Counted from the first letter of the stretch, positions 8,172 to 16,662 are shown. The stretch is DNA of 64,000 nucleotides from Methylococcaceae bacterium (GCA_030693065.1 JAUYBL010000003.1:38208-102207), one strand, 5' to 3'. Numbers and translations are program-made. The notes: generated by a model from the sequence alone, not told the origin.

Positions 8172-9341
8172 ATGTTGATACGTGTTTCACTGAAATCCTG
8201 GTACCTGATCCACAAATGGACCAGCCTGATCTGCACGCTGTTCATGCTGCTGTTGTGTCTGACCGGCTTGCCGTTGATTTTTGCCGAAGAAATCGATCAG
8301 GCACTGGGGCGTAGCGTTGAACTTCCACAACTGATGGAAACCGGCCCACGCGCCGATCTGGATGCCATCGTCGCCGATGCGCTGACGCGTAAACCCGGCC
8401 ATGTCGCGCAATTTCTGGTCGGTGATGCCGAGGAGCCCGATCTGTGGTCAGTGCGACTGGGTAAAAGCGTCGCGGCGCCCGAGGCTTCGGCATTTTATAG
8501 TTACGATGCCCGCAACGGTGAGTTTGTCCTGGACTATCCGCTGGATGAAGGCTTTATGAATATCATCCTGCGCCTGCATGTGGATTTGTTTGCCGGCTTG
8601 CCGGGCATGTTGTTTCTGGGCGCGATGGGTGTTTTACTGATTTTGGCGCTGGTCTCCGGCACCGTGCTGTACGGCTATTACATGCGCAAACTGCAGTTCG
8701 GCACGGTGCGCCGCGAACGCTCGCCGCAGATGAAATGGCTGGATCTGCACAATCTGCTTGGCATCGTCACGCTGGTCTGGTTGTTCACTGTCGGACTGAC
8801 CGGCGTTGTCAACACCTTGGCCGAGCCAATCTTTGGCCGCTGGCAAGCTACAGAACTGGCAGACATGCTGGCACCGTACCGCAAGCAAGCGCCGCTTAGC
8901 GGTACTAGTTCGGTGCAAAATGCCTGGGCTGCCGCGCAACAAACCGCCCCGAATATGAGTTTGAGCTTCATGGCCTTTCCCGGCAACGACTTCGCCGGAC
9001 CGAACCAGTTTGTCGCATTCATGCAAGGCAACACGCCGCTAACTTCGAAACTGTTGTTGCCGATAGTGATCGATGCCCCATCCGGCCAGGTCATAGCAAC
9101 CCGCGAACTGCCGGTTTATGTCAGCGTGCTACTGCTATCCAAACCGCTGCATTTTGGTAACTACGGCGGCCTGCCCTTGAAAATACTCTGGGCACTGCTG
9201 GATGGGATCAGCATCGTGGTACTGGTCAGCGGTTTATACCTTTGGCTGAAAAAACGCAAACTGTCGTTCGAAGCCAGGCTAGGTTTGTTGCGTACCCAAT
9301 CGGTAAATAAATTCCCGCTCGAACAGGCGGATTCGCGATGA
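8172..9341 (+). CDS. PepSY-associated membrane protein (FoxB/PiuB-like)
   Basis: A 389-residue inner-membrane protein with PepSY_TM architecture: a membrane helix at about residues 18-37, a large periplasmic loop with a PepSY-like region, paired helices at about 145-170 and 195-215 and a final helix near 340-360. Proteins of this group next to TonB receptors are thought to reduce or release iron from siderophores at the inner membrane. His residues in the helices (IHKWTS, LHVDLF, LHNLLGI) could ligate heme. ATG 8172 is preferred over GTG 8166. It overlaps the next small gene by 4 bp (ATGA). Confidence 0.82.
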   Translation: MLIRVSLKSWYLIHKWTSLICTLFMLLLCLTGLPLIFAEEIDQALGRSVELPQLMETGPRADLDAIVADALTRKPGHVAQFLVGDAEEPDLWSVRLGKSVAAPEASAFYSYDARNGEFVLDYPLDEGFMNIILRLHVDLFAGLPGMLFLGAMGVLLILALVSGTVLYGYYMRKLQFGTVRRERSPQMKWLDLHNLLGIVTLVWLFTVGLTGVVNTLAEPIFGRWQATELADMLAPYRKQAPLSGTSSVQNAWAAAQQTAPNMSLSFMAFPGNDFAGPNQFVAFMQGNTPLTSKLLLPIVIDAPSGQVIATRELPVYVSVLLLSKPLHFGNYGGLPLKILWALLDGISIVVLVSGLYLWLKKRKLSFEARLGLLRTQSVNKFPLEQADSR

Positions 9342-9511
9342 AAAGCACACTGGCCGGACTGCAAATTTGGGGTGCGCCAATCCTGTTAGGGTTGATCACC
9401 GCGGCCGGCCTGCTCGCCGCGCTATTGTCGGACGGCATCGGCGATATGCTGTCCTGGCTTGCTATTGCTGTGCCGGTTGCGGTCGGGATTTGGCATGGCG
9501 GTCGCCGCTGA
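9338..9511 (+). CDS. small two-helix membrane protein (57 aa)
   Basis: This gene was found by reading past the PepSY stop: the ATG at 9338 overlaps that stop (ATGA). It encodes 57 residues, beginning MKSTLAGLQIWGAPILLG, with two hydrophobic stretches (about residues 12-31 and 37-51) and a basic C-terminus HGGRR. Similar tiny membrane proteins follow PepSY genes in other iron loci, where they may be a subunit of the PepSY protein. The exact family name is not known to me. The translational coupling and hydrophobic pattern support it being real. Confidence 0.7.
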   Translation: MKSTLAGLQIWGAPILLGLITAAGLLAALLSDGIGDMLSWLAIAVPVAVGIWHGGRR

Positions 9512-9558
9512 CAACATGGGAAATTTCAATCGAAAACTTATTTACTACGCCATTCAAA

Positions 9559-9590
9559 CCAGCCGCCCAGCGACTTCATGCCCGGCAGCG
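9559..9590 (+). promoter_or_regulatory. receptor leader element, copy 4 (diverged, no receptor behind it)
   Basis: CCAGCCGCCC at 9559 and CCCGGCAGCG at 9581 match the leader element of the three receptor genes, with the same AAA before it and CGACTTC between; spacing is 22 rather than 21 bp. No receptor follows; instead there is a fragment resembling the end of hmuV. Probably a relic of a lost receptor locus or a recombination scar. Confidence 0.45.
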
Positions 9591-9660
9591 CCATCCCTTG
9601 TATCCGGATTGTCCGCTGATGATTCCGCGCGTGATGCGGCCGGCAGGTCCCGACGGTTGA
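9589..9660 (+). pseudogene. remnant of an HmuV/FecE-type ATPase C-terminus
   Basis: In the frame ending at 9660 the sequence encodes HPLYPDCPLMIPRVM, matching HPLYPNCPLLIPHIK at the C-terminus of HmuV (5904), with DNA similarity as well. No Walker motifs or start precede it. It is joined directly to leader-element copy 4, and both hmuV and the element carry GGCAGC.CATC at the junction, which suggests recombination at that shared word. The segment 9512-9811 otherwise holds nothing I can support. Confidence 0.5.
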
Positions 9661-9811
9661 TGAGGGCGACGATAACCGGAGGCCCTGGCCTCCCAACGAG
9701 CAACCGGGCGCCGGCGAGCGGCGCCGTATTATTCAAGACCATAGGTTACATCGGCTGCCGGCGGACGGAGCGTTGCCGCCTTTAATTTTACCGATCCAGA
9801 AGGATATTCCA

Positions 9812-10621
9812 ATGAACAAAACTTTTACCACTCCAAACGCCAAAAAACCACGCCACTCGCTAACGATGCTGAGCCGAGTGCTCATCGCCGGCGCCTGCCT
9901 GGCGGCCGCGGCACCCGGTTATGCCACATCCACCATCGCGGTCGACGAAGACGTGATGACCTCGCCGTTTTTCACCGGCAACAACCTGGTTCGAGGTTAC
10001 GACGCCGATAACCGTGACGTGCATCGCGTCTCGACCGACAGTCCGTTTGGGAATGCAGGCGCCGAAACCGTGTACTTGAGTTTTGACTACGATTTTGCCG
10101 CCAATTTTAGCGGGCCGGTAACCGCCAAATTGAACCTGCAAAGCGTTGAGGGCGGGTTTGGCGCCGACGCTTCCGCGGCAACGCCGTTTCTGGTTTCCGC
10201 GCACGCGGTCAACGCCAACCCCTTAACGGCCATCGTCGACAATACCAATCCGTCCGGCACGACCGACTGGTTGAATTTCTACAACAACCAAATCCTGCCG
10301 GCCGATGCGGCCGCATCAACCAGCATCAACGGTTACGGTAATGTCCAATTCGACGTATCAGCTATCGTCAACGACTGGATAACGGGCGACAATTCGACAT
10401 TTGTGATTGCGTTGACCGGTAAAAACGATAGCTCGGGCAATGCTTTCTTGCATGGCTTTCTCAACAATTCGGAACATCCCGGCTCGACCTATCTCAGCGT
10501 CAGTCAGGTGCCGCTACCCGGCGGTCTGATTATGATGATTTCGGGTCTGGCGACCCTGGTGGCGGCATCGCGCAAACCCAGGAACCGTGGTTTAAAACGT
10601 TTCGAACCGCAGCAGATTTAA
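9812..10621 (+). CDS. PEP-CTERM-type exported protein
   Basis: A 269-residue secreted protein of unknown function. A long basic N-region (MNKTFTTPNAKKPRHSL) precedes the signal helix (about residues 18-38, ending PGYA). The body has regular beta-strand segments and Asn/Asp-rich loops; the C-terminus is VPLPGGLIMMISGLATLVAASRKPRNRG, a PEP-CTERM-like tail with Gly where Ala is usual, then a basic end. ATG 9812 follows AAGGAT; no signal peptide starts earlier. It precedes two PEP-CTERM metalloproteases but is separated from them by a likely terminator. Confidence 0.75.
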   Translation: MNKTFTTPNAKKPRHSLTMLSRVLIAGACLAAAAPGYATSTIAVDEDVMTSPFFTGNNLVRGYDADNRDVHRVSTDSPFGNAGAETVYLSFDYDFAANFSGPVTAKLNLQSVEGGFGADASAATPFLVSAHAVNANPLTAIVDNTNPSGTTDWLNFYNNQILPADAAASTSINGYGNVQFDVSAIVNDWITGDNSTFVIALTGKNDSSGNAFLHGFLNNSEHPGSTYLSVSQVPLPGGLIMMISGLATLVAASRKPRNRGLKRFEPQQI

Positions 10622-10674
10622 GGACGATGCGTTAACCAAACCGCAGGGATCGCGGTAACTGATAGGTTAACAAA

Positions 10675-10705
10675 GCTGCCAGGGATGGCGGCGCCTTATT
10701 TTTTT
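10675..10705 (+). terminator. probable intrinsic terminator
   Basis: GCTGCC (10675-10680) and GGCGGC (10687-10692) form a six-pair stem with one G-T pair and a six-base loop, followed by GCC, TTA and a run of seven T. It lies between two PEP-CTERM genes. The T-run starts a few bases late, so efficiency is uncertain. Confidence 0.45.
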
Positions 10706-10724
10706 CCAATTCCGGAGCCATTTC

Positions 10725-11735
10725 ATGATTTATCTATCTAATCCCATTAGCCGAAGCGATAGCCCAGGCAAACCAGGCCTCCCAGCCGGAAAATTCAAGC
10801 CATCGCGCAGTTTACGGGTGGCGGCCGTTTTGATGGTAGCGGTGGTGCCCTACCCTGTTCAGGCGATTACCGTTCAGTTCGATTACAGTTACGATACGCG
10901 CGGCTTCTTCACCGACTCTGTCAGCGGCGAACCCATCGCCGAGCGCCGCGCCATATTGGAGCTGGCCGCGAGCACTTACGCCCGCTTTAGCGACCACTTG
11001 ATGCCAATTACGCCGCAAGCCGGCGATACCTGGTCGGTAACCATCACCCATCCCAGCCTGGGCGGACCGCCGTTGAGGTTAACCGATCTGGCCGTCGCCG
11101 CCGACACCATCCGCGTCTATGTCGGCGGTTCGCCTTCGGCCCCCGGTGTACTTGGCTTCGCCGGCGCCGGCAACAATCTGAGTGCCAGCGGTTCCGAATC
11201 GTTCGTCTCGGATGTACTCAGTCGCGGTCAACTGAATACCAGCGGCGAAAACGCCAGCGATTACGGGGTCTGGGGCGGTTATATCTGGTTCAACGCGGTT
11301 CAGGACTGGTATTTCGGCGTCGACGTCGGCGGTTTGTCCGCCGGACGGCCGGACTTTTTGACCACCGCGACTCACGAACTGGGCCACATCCTCGGCTTCG
11401 GCGGCGCCGATTCCTGGTTCAGCCAAATCGACGAAACCACCAATAGCTTTACCGGCGCGGCCGCTTCCGCCGTTTACGGTGGCCCGGTGCCGCTGGACAG
11501 CTTTTATAATCACTGGGCGGAAGGTGTGAACAGCGAGGTGTTTGGCATCCCGCAAGAATCGCTGATGGACCCGAGTACCGTGCGCGGTTTGCGCGAATTG
11601 CCGACCAGCCTGGATTATGCCGGTTTTAGCGACATCGGCTGGCAAGTCACGGCGGTGCCCGTGCCGGCCTCGGCATGGTTGTTCGGTAGCGCCCTGCTTG
11701 GCTGGGCAGCCCACGGCCGGAAAAGAACCGTATGA
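10725..11735 (+). CDS. PEP-CTERM metzincin-like metalloprotease
   Basis: A 336-residue exported protein. After a 27-residue basic/Pro-rich leader comes the signal helix (about 29-47, ending PVQA). The body carries TTATHELGHILGFGGADSW at about residues 220-238, the zinc HExxH motif followed by Gly, and a later SLMDPST that fits a Met-turn, as in matrixins/reprolysins. The third metzincin ligand position (HExxHxxGxxH) is Gly here, so a different residue (for example the Asp two positions on) would have to complete the site, or the protein is weakly active. The C-terminus is VPVPASAWLFGSALLG..GRKR, a PEP-CTERM tail. CGGAG precedes ATG 10725. It overlaps the next protease gene by 4 bp. Confidence 0.85.
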   Translation: MIYLSNPISRSDSPGKPGLPAGKFKPSRSLRVAAVLMVAVVPYPVQAITVQFDYSYDTRGFFTDSVSGEPIAERRAILELAASTYARFSDHLMPITPQAGDTWSVTITHPSLGGPPLRLTDLAVAADTIRVYVGGSPSAPGVLGFAGAGNNLSASGSESFVSDVLSRGQLNTSGENASDYGVWGGYIWFNAVQDWYFGVDVGGLSAGRPDFLTTATHELGHILGFGGADSWFSQIDETTNSFTGAAASAVYGGPVPLDSFYNHWAEGVNSEVFGIPQESLMDPSTVRGLRELPTSLDYAGFSDIGWQVTAVPVPASAWLFGSALLGWAAHGRKRTV

Positions 11736-12502
11736 AACGCTTGATACTGCTATTGACGCTGGCGGCCGGCTCCGCTGATGCGGCCTACTTTCCGATGTAT
11801 TCCAGCTGGCCGCAACCGGCGGGGCCCGGTTCGGCTATCGAATTAAACTACAGCTATGTCAACCTGTTGAACGGCGACATCCTGGATGCCCGCAACGGCC
11901 AGCCAATCGCCGCCGACTTACTGCGCAGCGCGTTCGAAGCGGCGCTGTGGGATTACACTGCGATCCTGCCAATCACGTTCCGGGAAGTCGCCGATGCCGG
12001 GCCGAGGCCGGAAAGCGGCGAATATGATCCGGCCGGCCTTGCCGATATTCGCATCGGCCAAGTCGCGCATACCGACGGTGCCAATGCCTATGCCTATTTC
12101 CCGCATCCGGGCAGCGGTCTGGCCGGCGACATTGTGTTTAATGCCGAACGCTTCGGCAACGACTGGTCGTTGGCGCTGTTCTACGGCGTCGCCCAGCACG
12201 AGCTGGGTCATTCGTTGGGCATGGGCCATGCACTGGAGGAGAACGCTGACAGCGGTGACGGGCAACTTTCTGCCTACAACGGCCCGCTATTTGCGTTGCA
12301 AGACGACATGGTCACCGCATTGCAAGCGGTTTACGGAGCAGGGCAAGGCAATGTGATTCCGCTAGCGCCCGCAGCCGTGCCGCTACCGGCAGCGGTCTGG
12401 CTGATGCCGTTTGGCTTGAGCCTACTCGGTGCCGGCGGATTCCGGCGTAAGCCGGCAGCAGTTAACAATGTTAAGCGTTACAAGCAGGAGATGGATTCAT
12501 GA
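11732..12502 (+). CDS. PEP-CTERM matrixin-like metalloprotease
   Basis: A 256-residue exported zinc protease. It has a signal peptide (residues 1-17, LLTLAAGSADA), a matrixin-like catalytic region with HELGHSLGMGH (about residues 155-165), which is the full HExxHxxGxxH metzincin site, and DDMVTALQAVYG, matching the MMP-type C-terminal helix. The tail VPLPAAVWLMPFGLSLLG..FRRK is PEP-CTERM-like. It starts inside the stop of the upstream protease (ATGA), and the VOC gene likewise starts inside its stop, so the three are one translational unit. Substrate unknown. Confidence 0.87.
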   Translation: MKRLILLLTLAAGSADAAYFPMYSSWPQPAGPGSAIELNYSYVNLLNGDILDARNGQPIAADLLRSAFEAALWDYTAILPITFREVADAGPRPESGEYDPAGLADIRIGQVAHTDGANAYAYFPHPGSGLAGDIVFNAERFGNDWSLALFYGVAQHELGHSLGMGHALEENADSGDGQLSAYNGPLFALQDDMVTALQAVYGAGQGNVIPLAPAAVPLPAAVWLMPFGLSLLGAGGFRRKPAAVNNVKRYKQEMDS

Positions 12503-12864
12503 ACTTAACCGTCACCAAAATCAAGGCCTTCGTGCCCGCCAAGGATTTCGAGTTATCAATACACTTCTACCGGGAACTGGGCTTTACGCTGGCCTCATCC
12601 GGTGGTGGCGTCGCCTATTTTCACCACGGCAACGCCGCGTTTCTGTTGCAGGATTACTATCACCCCGGTTTGGCCGAGAATCTGATGATGCATTTGCTGG
12701 TAGAAGACGTAGATGCCTGGTGGCGGCAAATCGAAACCGTCAATCCGGAGGAAAAATACGGGGTACGCATCGAGCCGCCGGCATTGCGACCTTGGGGCAT
12801 GCGCGACTTCATCCTGACCGACCCCAGCGGCGTGTTGTGGCGGATTGGCCAGAATGTGCCATAA
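12499..12864 (+). CDS. VOC (glyoxalase/bleomycin-resistance) superfamily protein
   Basis: A 121-residue cytoplasmic protein with the paired beta-alpha-beta-beta-beta fold of the vicinal-oxygen-chelate superfamily: KIKAFVPAKDFELSIHFYRELGFTL at the start, GVAYFHHGNAAFLLQD, and the ending RDFILTDPSGVLWRIGQN. Homologs act as lyases, dioxygenases or antibiotic-binding proteins; the specific function cannot be told. It is coupled by ATGA to the matrixin-like protease gene, an odd pairing of a cytoplasmic protein with secreted proteases. Confidence 0.8.
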   Translation: MNLTVTKIKAFVPAKDFELSIHFYRELGFTLASSGGGVAYFHHGNAAFLLQDYYHPGLAENLMMHLLVEDVDAWWRQIETVNPEEKYGVRIEPPALRPWGMRDFILTDPSGVLWRIGQNVP

Positions 12865-13326
12865 ACCTCATCCAACTGAAAAGCGGGGGTAGAAAAACCG
12901 TCTATCAATGCGCAAGAGCAAATCGCGGGTAGTTATTTTTAGCATTCATTTGAGCCAGGGAGAATTTGCATGAACCCATTATTCAGGACCGTAGGATTTG
13001 CTGAACAAAGTGAAGCGCATCATTCGCGATTGATACGCCCCTGATGGAGGCTCATTCCATGGGCTGTAGGAGCAATCAGCCAACGGCGGCCTGGCGGCGG
13101 TTTATTACATCGAACCGGCTATGCCAAATACCACGCGCTTCCGGCAACCCTAGCCAGCTGGCTGGCATTGGCCGATCGCCCCGTACAGCGCCCAGAAAGA
13201 CCCAGACGGCCACGGCGTGAAAATCAGCTTATCGCGGGCCGGGGTTTGTAACCCCGGTCATAACATGCTCATCCGCAGACACTAAACCGTTAACAACCAA
13301 TAACTCATATATTTAAGTTAACCATT
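12865..13326. other. intergenic region, mostly decayed sequence, with a possible 24-aa reading frame
   Basis: No normal gene is visible. An ATG at 12970 with AGGGAGA just upstream opens a 24-codon frame (MNPLFRTVGFAEQSEAHHSR..) ending at 13044. Its DNA ATTATTCAGGACCGTAGG matches 16 of 18 bases at 9728-9745, where a reading frame gives LFKTIGY. The rest looks like broken coding sequence. Whether the tiny frame is expressed is unknown. Confidence 0.35.
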
Positions 13327-13779
13327 ATGATCCCGACTCCCTATTTCTTCCGAAGACTACTTCTGCTCTCAATCCTCATGGGCATTATTAGTCTTGTCAT
13401 AACTTTTTCTTTCCCCAACCTGATTCCGGATATTTTACAAAACGCAGATGCTGAATATTTCGAAAACTTAACACTGACACGCCCTATTTTCTCAGTTATT
13501 ACTGTGGGCTTGTTTTTTCTCTTCGCCTTGCTGGCGATTTTTATTTTCTATGGTTTATTCACTTTTAAACCTTGGGCACGCAAACTCAATCTGGTACTTA
13601 ACTTTTGTGTATTCATTATATGGCCCATATTGGATTACAGTTTATCCTCAGCTTGGGCGCGGGCTTTCGGCGAGATGGCAAGTATGTTATGGGGCGCTGT
13701 TACGTTATTAACGTTTGTTCCTCCGATTAGTGAGAAATTTGACCGTGTAAACCCATCAGTCAAGCGGGGCACGCCATGA
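13327..13779 (+). CDS. hypothetical integral membrane protein (150 aa)
   Basis: I do not recognise a family. The protein has four hydrophobic helices (about residues 10-30, 55-78, 88-106 and 113-130), an N-terminal Arg pair (FFRRLL) and a basic tail VNPSVKRGTP, so it should sit in the inner membrane. Only a short polar segment (NADAEYFENLTLTRP) lies between helices one and two. The A+T content is higher than in surrounding genes, which may indicate separate origin. It has no operon partner. Confidence 0.6.
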   Translation: MIPTPYFFRRLLLLSILMGIISLVITFSFPNLIPDILQNADAEYFENLTLTRPIFSVITVGLFFLFALLAIFIFYGLFTFKPWARKLNLVLNFCVFIIWPILDYSLSSAWARAFGEMASMLWGAVTLLTFVPPISEKFDRVNPSVKRGTP

Positions 13780-14010
13780 AGGGCCGGTGGGTTCGATTAG
13801 TGAAACGTAATCGGACGAATTTGAGGCCTTCATACTTCCGAATACGCTTCGCTATTTGGAGTTACGCGAGCTAGATTAAGCTGACCGTCTCTGGCCATCC
13901 GTTATCTCGACATGTTGGCTTGGACGAGCACTCGAAAATTCGTGGATTATGCAATGCTACTCCGTCAGCCACGCTAAGCAGGTGTCCATACGCACCTCAC
14001 GAAAAGTAAA

Positions 14011-14041
14011 CCAGCCACCCAGCTACTTCGGCCAGGCAGCC
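14011..14041 (+). promoter_or_regulatory. receptor leader element, copy 2 (21-bp-spaced direct repeat)
   Basis: CCAGCCACCC at 14011 and CCAGGCAGCC at 14032, 21 bp apart, ending 37 nt before the GTG start of the receptor. Same arrangement as copies at 5921 and 18120. The stretch 13780-14010 before it contains no gene; it carries REP-like sequence around 13790-13860. Confidence 0.6.
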
Positions 14042-14078
14042 ATTCATTCTGACCTTAAATCCCATAGGTGAAGTAGCT

Positions 14079-16298
14079 GTGAAAATAGCCCAATTCAATC
14101 GTTTAACACCGACCATCGTTGCCGCATTATTAGAACTCAATGTAGAAACGCCGGCTCGTGCGGCCGAAGCTGACAAGACGGAAGCCGAAACAACACTGCC
14201 GACGGTCACGGTAAAAGCCAAGGCGGACGCCAAATCCGACCAAGCCTACGTTGCCAAACGCAGCTCAGCCGGTTCGAAAACCGATACGCCGCTGATCGAA
14301 ACCCCGCAAGCGATCAGCGTCATCGACAGCCAAGAAGTCGCCGCACGCGCCGCGCAAAACATCACCCAGGCGGTGGCTTACACGCCTGGCCTGCTCAGCG
14401 GCATGTTCGGCCCCAGCACCCGCGACGATTATTTCAATTTGCGCGGCTTCGACGCCCCGCAATATTTGGACGGCACCCGGCTGGCCGGCGCCAATTACGC
14501 CAATCTGCGCATAGAGCCTTACGGCATGCAGCGTATCGAAGTGTTGCGCGGGCCGTCGTCGGTGCTGTACGGCCAGAACGCGCCGGGTGGCTTGGTGAAC
14601 ATGGTCAGCAAGCGGCCGACCGCGCAGCCGTTTCATGAAGTGCAATTGTTGGGCGGTAGTTTCAACCGGGTGCAAGGCAGCGTGGACTTGAGCGGGCCGC
14701 TGGACGACAAAGGTCAATTTCTCTACCGATTGACAGCGCTAGGGCGCGGCAGCGACACCCAGGTGGATTACAGCGAGGACAACCGTTATTTCGTGGCCCC
14801 AAGTTTTATCTGGCAACCCGACACCAATACTTCGTTCACCTTTCTGAGCCATTATCAAAAAGACGAAACCGGCAATACCATGCAGTTTTTGCCCTATGAA
14901 GGCACGGTGTTGGGCAACCCCAACGGCAAGATTCCGACCAATACCTTTTTGGGCGAGCCGGGTTACGATCATTACAACCGCGAACAATTCGCGGTCGGTT
15001 ATGCCTTCGAACACCGCTTTAACCAACACTGGTCGGTGCGGCAAAATCTGCGTTATGCCGATGTCAGCAGCGATTATCCGGTAACCTTTGCATTGGGTTT
15101 TGTCACTGATGAAGACGGTGTCCCAACCGATTACCGCACCGTCAGCCGGATGGCAGGGCTTTACCGCGATCAGGCCGACACGTTCACACTGGATAATCAG
15201 GCTCAGGCCGATTTCGAAACCGGCTTTTTAAAGCATACCGTGTTGACCGGCCTGGATTTCCGCCAGGTCAACGGCAACCGCCAGCGCGGTTTCGCCTTCC
15301 CCAGCGACATCGATGCATACGCCCCGGTTTACGGCAAACCGTTCGCCGCGCCGCAAATCGAAACCTTGATCGCGCAAAGCCAAGACCAGATCGGTTTGTA
15401 CGGCCAGGATCAAATCAAGATGGATAACTGGATTGCCACCATCGGCGTCCGTTATGATTGGTCGAGTAGCGATACCTTTAAAACCGATTTTTACAATCCG
15501 GAGTCTGACAGCATCGATTATTCGGCGCCAGTCTACAGCGCCACCCGCCAGGACGATCAGGCCTTTACCTACCGGACCGGCTTGACCTATGTGTTCGACA
15601 GCGGCTTTGCGCCCTACTTCAGTTATTCGGAATCGTTTGAACCGACCGCCGGCAGTACCTTCGCCGGCACGCCGTTCAAACCGACCACCGGCCAGCAATA
15701 CGAATTTGGCGTCAAATATCAGCCGCCCGGCCTGAACGCTTTGATTACATTGTCGGCCTTCGAGCTGACTCAACAAAACGTCGTCACCGCCGATCCCGAT
15801 CCGGAGCACATCGGCTACAGCATCCAAACCGGTTCGGCGCGCTCGCAAGGGTTCGAACTGGAAGGCAAGGCCCGTTTGGCGGCCGGACTGGACATGACCG
15901 CCGCTTATTCCTACATCGACAGCGAAGTCACCCAAACCAACGAAGCCGAGCAACTCGGCAAAAATCTGAGCTACACGCCCGAGCACCAAGGCTCGGTCTG
16001 GCTGGACTACACCCAGCCGAAAGGCCCTTTGGCGGGCCTGGGCCTGGGCGGCGGCGCGCGTTATATCGGCAGCAATTACGGCGATTTAAGCAATAGCCAA
16101 AAAGCGCCGTCTTATACCTTGATAGATACTTCCGTGCATTACGATCTGAGTAAACTGGATCGGCGATTGCAAGGTACCCGGCTCGGAGTGAATATCAACA
16201 ATCTGTTCGACCGGGAATATTTAACCACCTGCGGCGAAGGTTCCTGTTACTACGGCGACCGGCGTAGTGTGTTGGCAAGTCTGCGTTATAACTGGTAA
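14079..16298 (+). CDS. TonB-dependent siderophore-type receptor
   Basis: A 739-residue outer-membrane receptor paralogous to the one at 5989 (both start MK.A..NRL and share SAGSKTDTPL.ETPQ.ISV). The plug has RIEVLRGPSSVLYGQNAPGG (about residues 154-173); the barrel ends SLRYNW with an aromatic terminal residue. GTG is the start, preceded by AGGTGAAG; the match of the following codons to the other receptor supports it. It has a signal peptide and no STN domain. No transporter, PepSY or regulator follows, so it probably relies on shared TonB and inner-membrane systems. Substrate unknown, most likely a ferric siderophore. Confidence 0.9.
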   Translation: MKIAQFNRLTPTIVAALLELNVETPARAAEADKTEAETTLPTVTVKAKADAKSDQAYVAKRSSAGSKTDTPLIETPQAISVIDSQEVAARAAQNITQAVAYTPGLLSGMFGPSTRDDYFNLRGFDAPQYLDGTRLAGANYANLRIEPYGMQRIEVLRGPSSVLYGQNAPGGLVNMVSKRPTAQPFHEVQLLGGSFNRVQGSVDLSGPLDDKGQFLYRLTALGRGSDTQVDYSEDNRYFVAPSFIWQPDTNTSFTFLSHYQKDETGNTMQFLPYEGTVLGNPNGKIPTNTFLGEPGYDHYNREQFAVGYAFEHRFNQHWSVRQNLRYADVSSDYPVTFALGFVTDEDGVPTDYRTVSRMAGLYRDQADTFTLDNQAQADFETGFLKHTVLTGLDFRQVNGNRQRGFAFPSDIDAYAPVYGKPFAAPQIETLIAQSQDQIGLYGQDQIKMDNWIATIGVRYDWSSSDTFKTDFYNPESDSIDYSAPVYSATRQDDQAFTYRTGLTYVFDSGFAPYFSYSESFEPTAGSTFAGTPFKPTTGQQYEFGVKYQPPGLNALITLSAFELTQQNVVTADPDPEHIGYSIQTGSARSQGFELEGKARLAAGLDMTAAYSYIDSEVTQTNEAEQLGKNLSYTPEHQGSVWLDYTQPKGPLAGLGLGGGARYIGSNYGDLSNSQKAPSYTLIDTSVHYDLSKLDRRLQGTRLGVNINNLFDREYLTTCGEGSCYYGDRRSVLASLRYNW

Positions 16299-16377
16299 AG
16301 CTGAGGGCGGATGCGCGAGTGCCCGTTCACCGGGCCTCGCCAAGATCCTGGATTTTCGCGGAGCTTACGAAGCCGAC

Positions 16378-16662
16378 TCAATCGTCTCCGGATTTTCGAA
16401 ACAGTGAGCGCATCGCTTCCCCGAAACTGGCTTGTCCGGTCAACACTCGGTCTATCATCGGTTTGTTGGCTCTTATATAAATCGACAAGACGATCAGCAC
16501 CGCAATTAGTGCCAGCCACATCATTGGCGCGGCCTCTCCGTAGAAAGCCTCGGCAATTGCCGCGCTTGCGTCCGGAAAAAGCAGCGCTGTCACAAAACGG
16601 TATCCAACGATAGCGGCCAGAACAGCAATGACCAAGGCTTGCGGGTGGTAGCGCATAAGCAT
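16378..16662 (-). CDS. small membrane protein (94 aa) in a Fur-boxed cluster
   Basis: Unrecognised protein with two hydrophobic helices (about residues 9-30 and 46-64), a basic region after the second helix (IRANKPMIDRVLTG) and a charged C-terminus SLFRKSGDD. Start at 16662, or at ATG 16656, for which GGA is better spaced. It is the last of three small minus-strand genes below a strong Fur box at 17260, so iron-starvation expression is likely. Confidence 0.6.
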   Translation of the reverse strand: MLMRYHPQALVIAVLAAIVGYRFVTALLFPDASAAIAEAFYGEAAPMMWLALIAVLIVLSIYIRANKPMIDRVLTGQASFGEAMRSLFRKSGDD

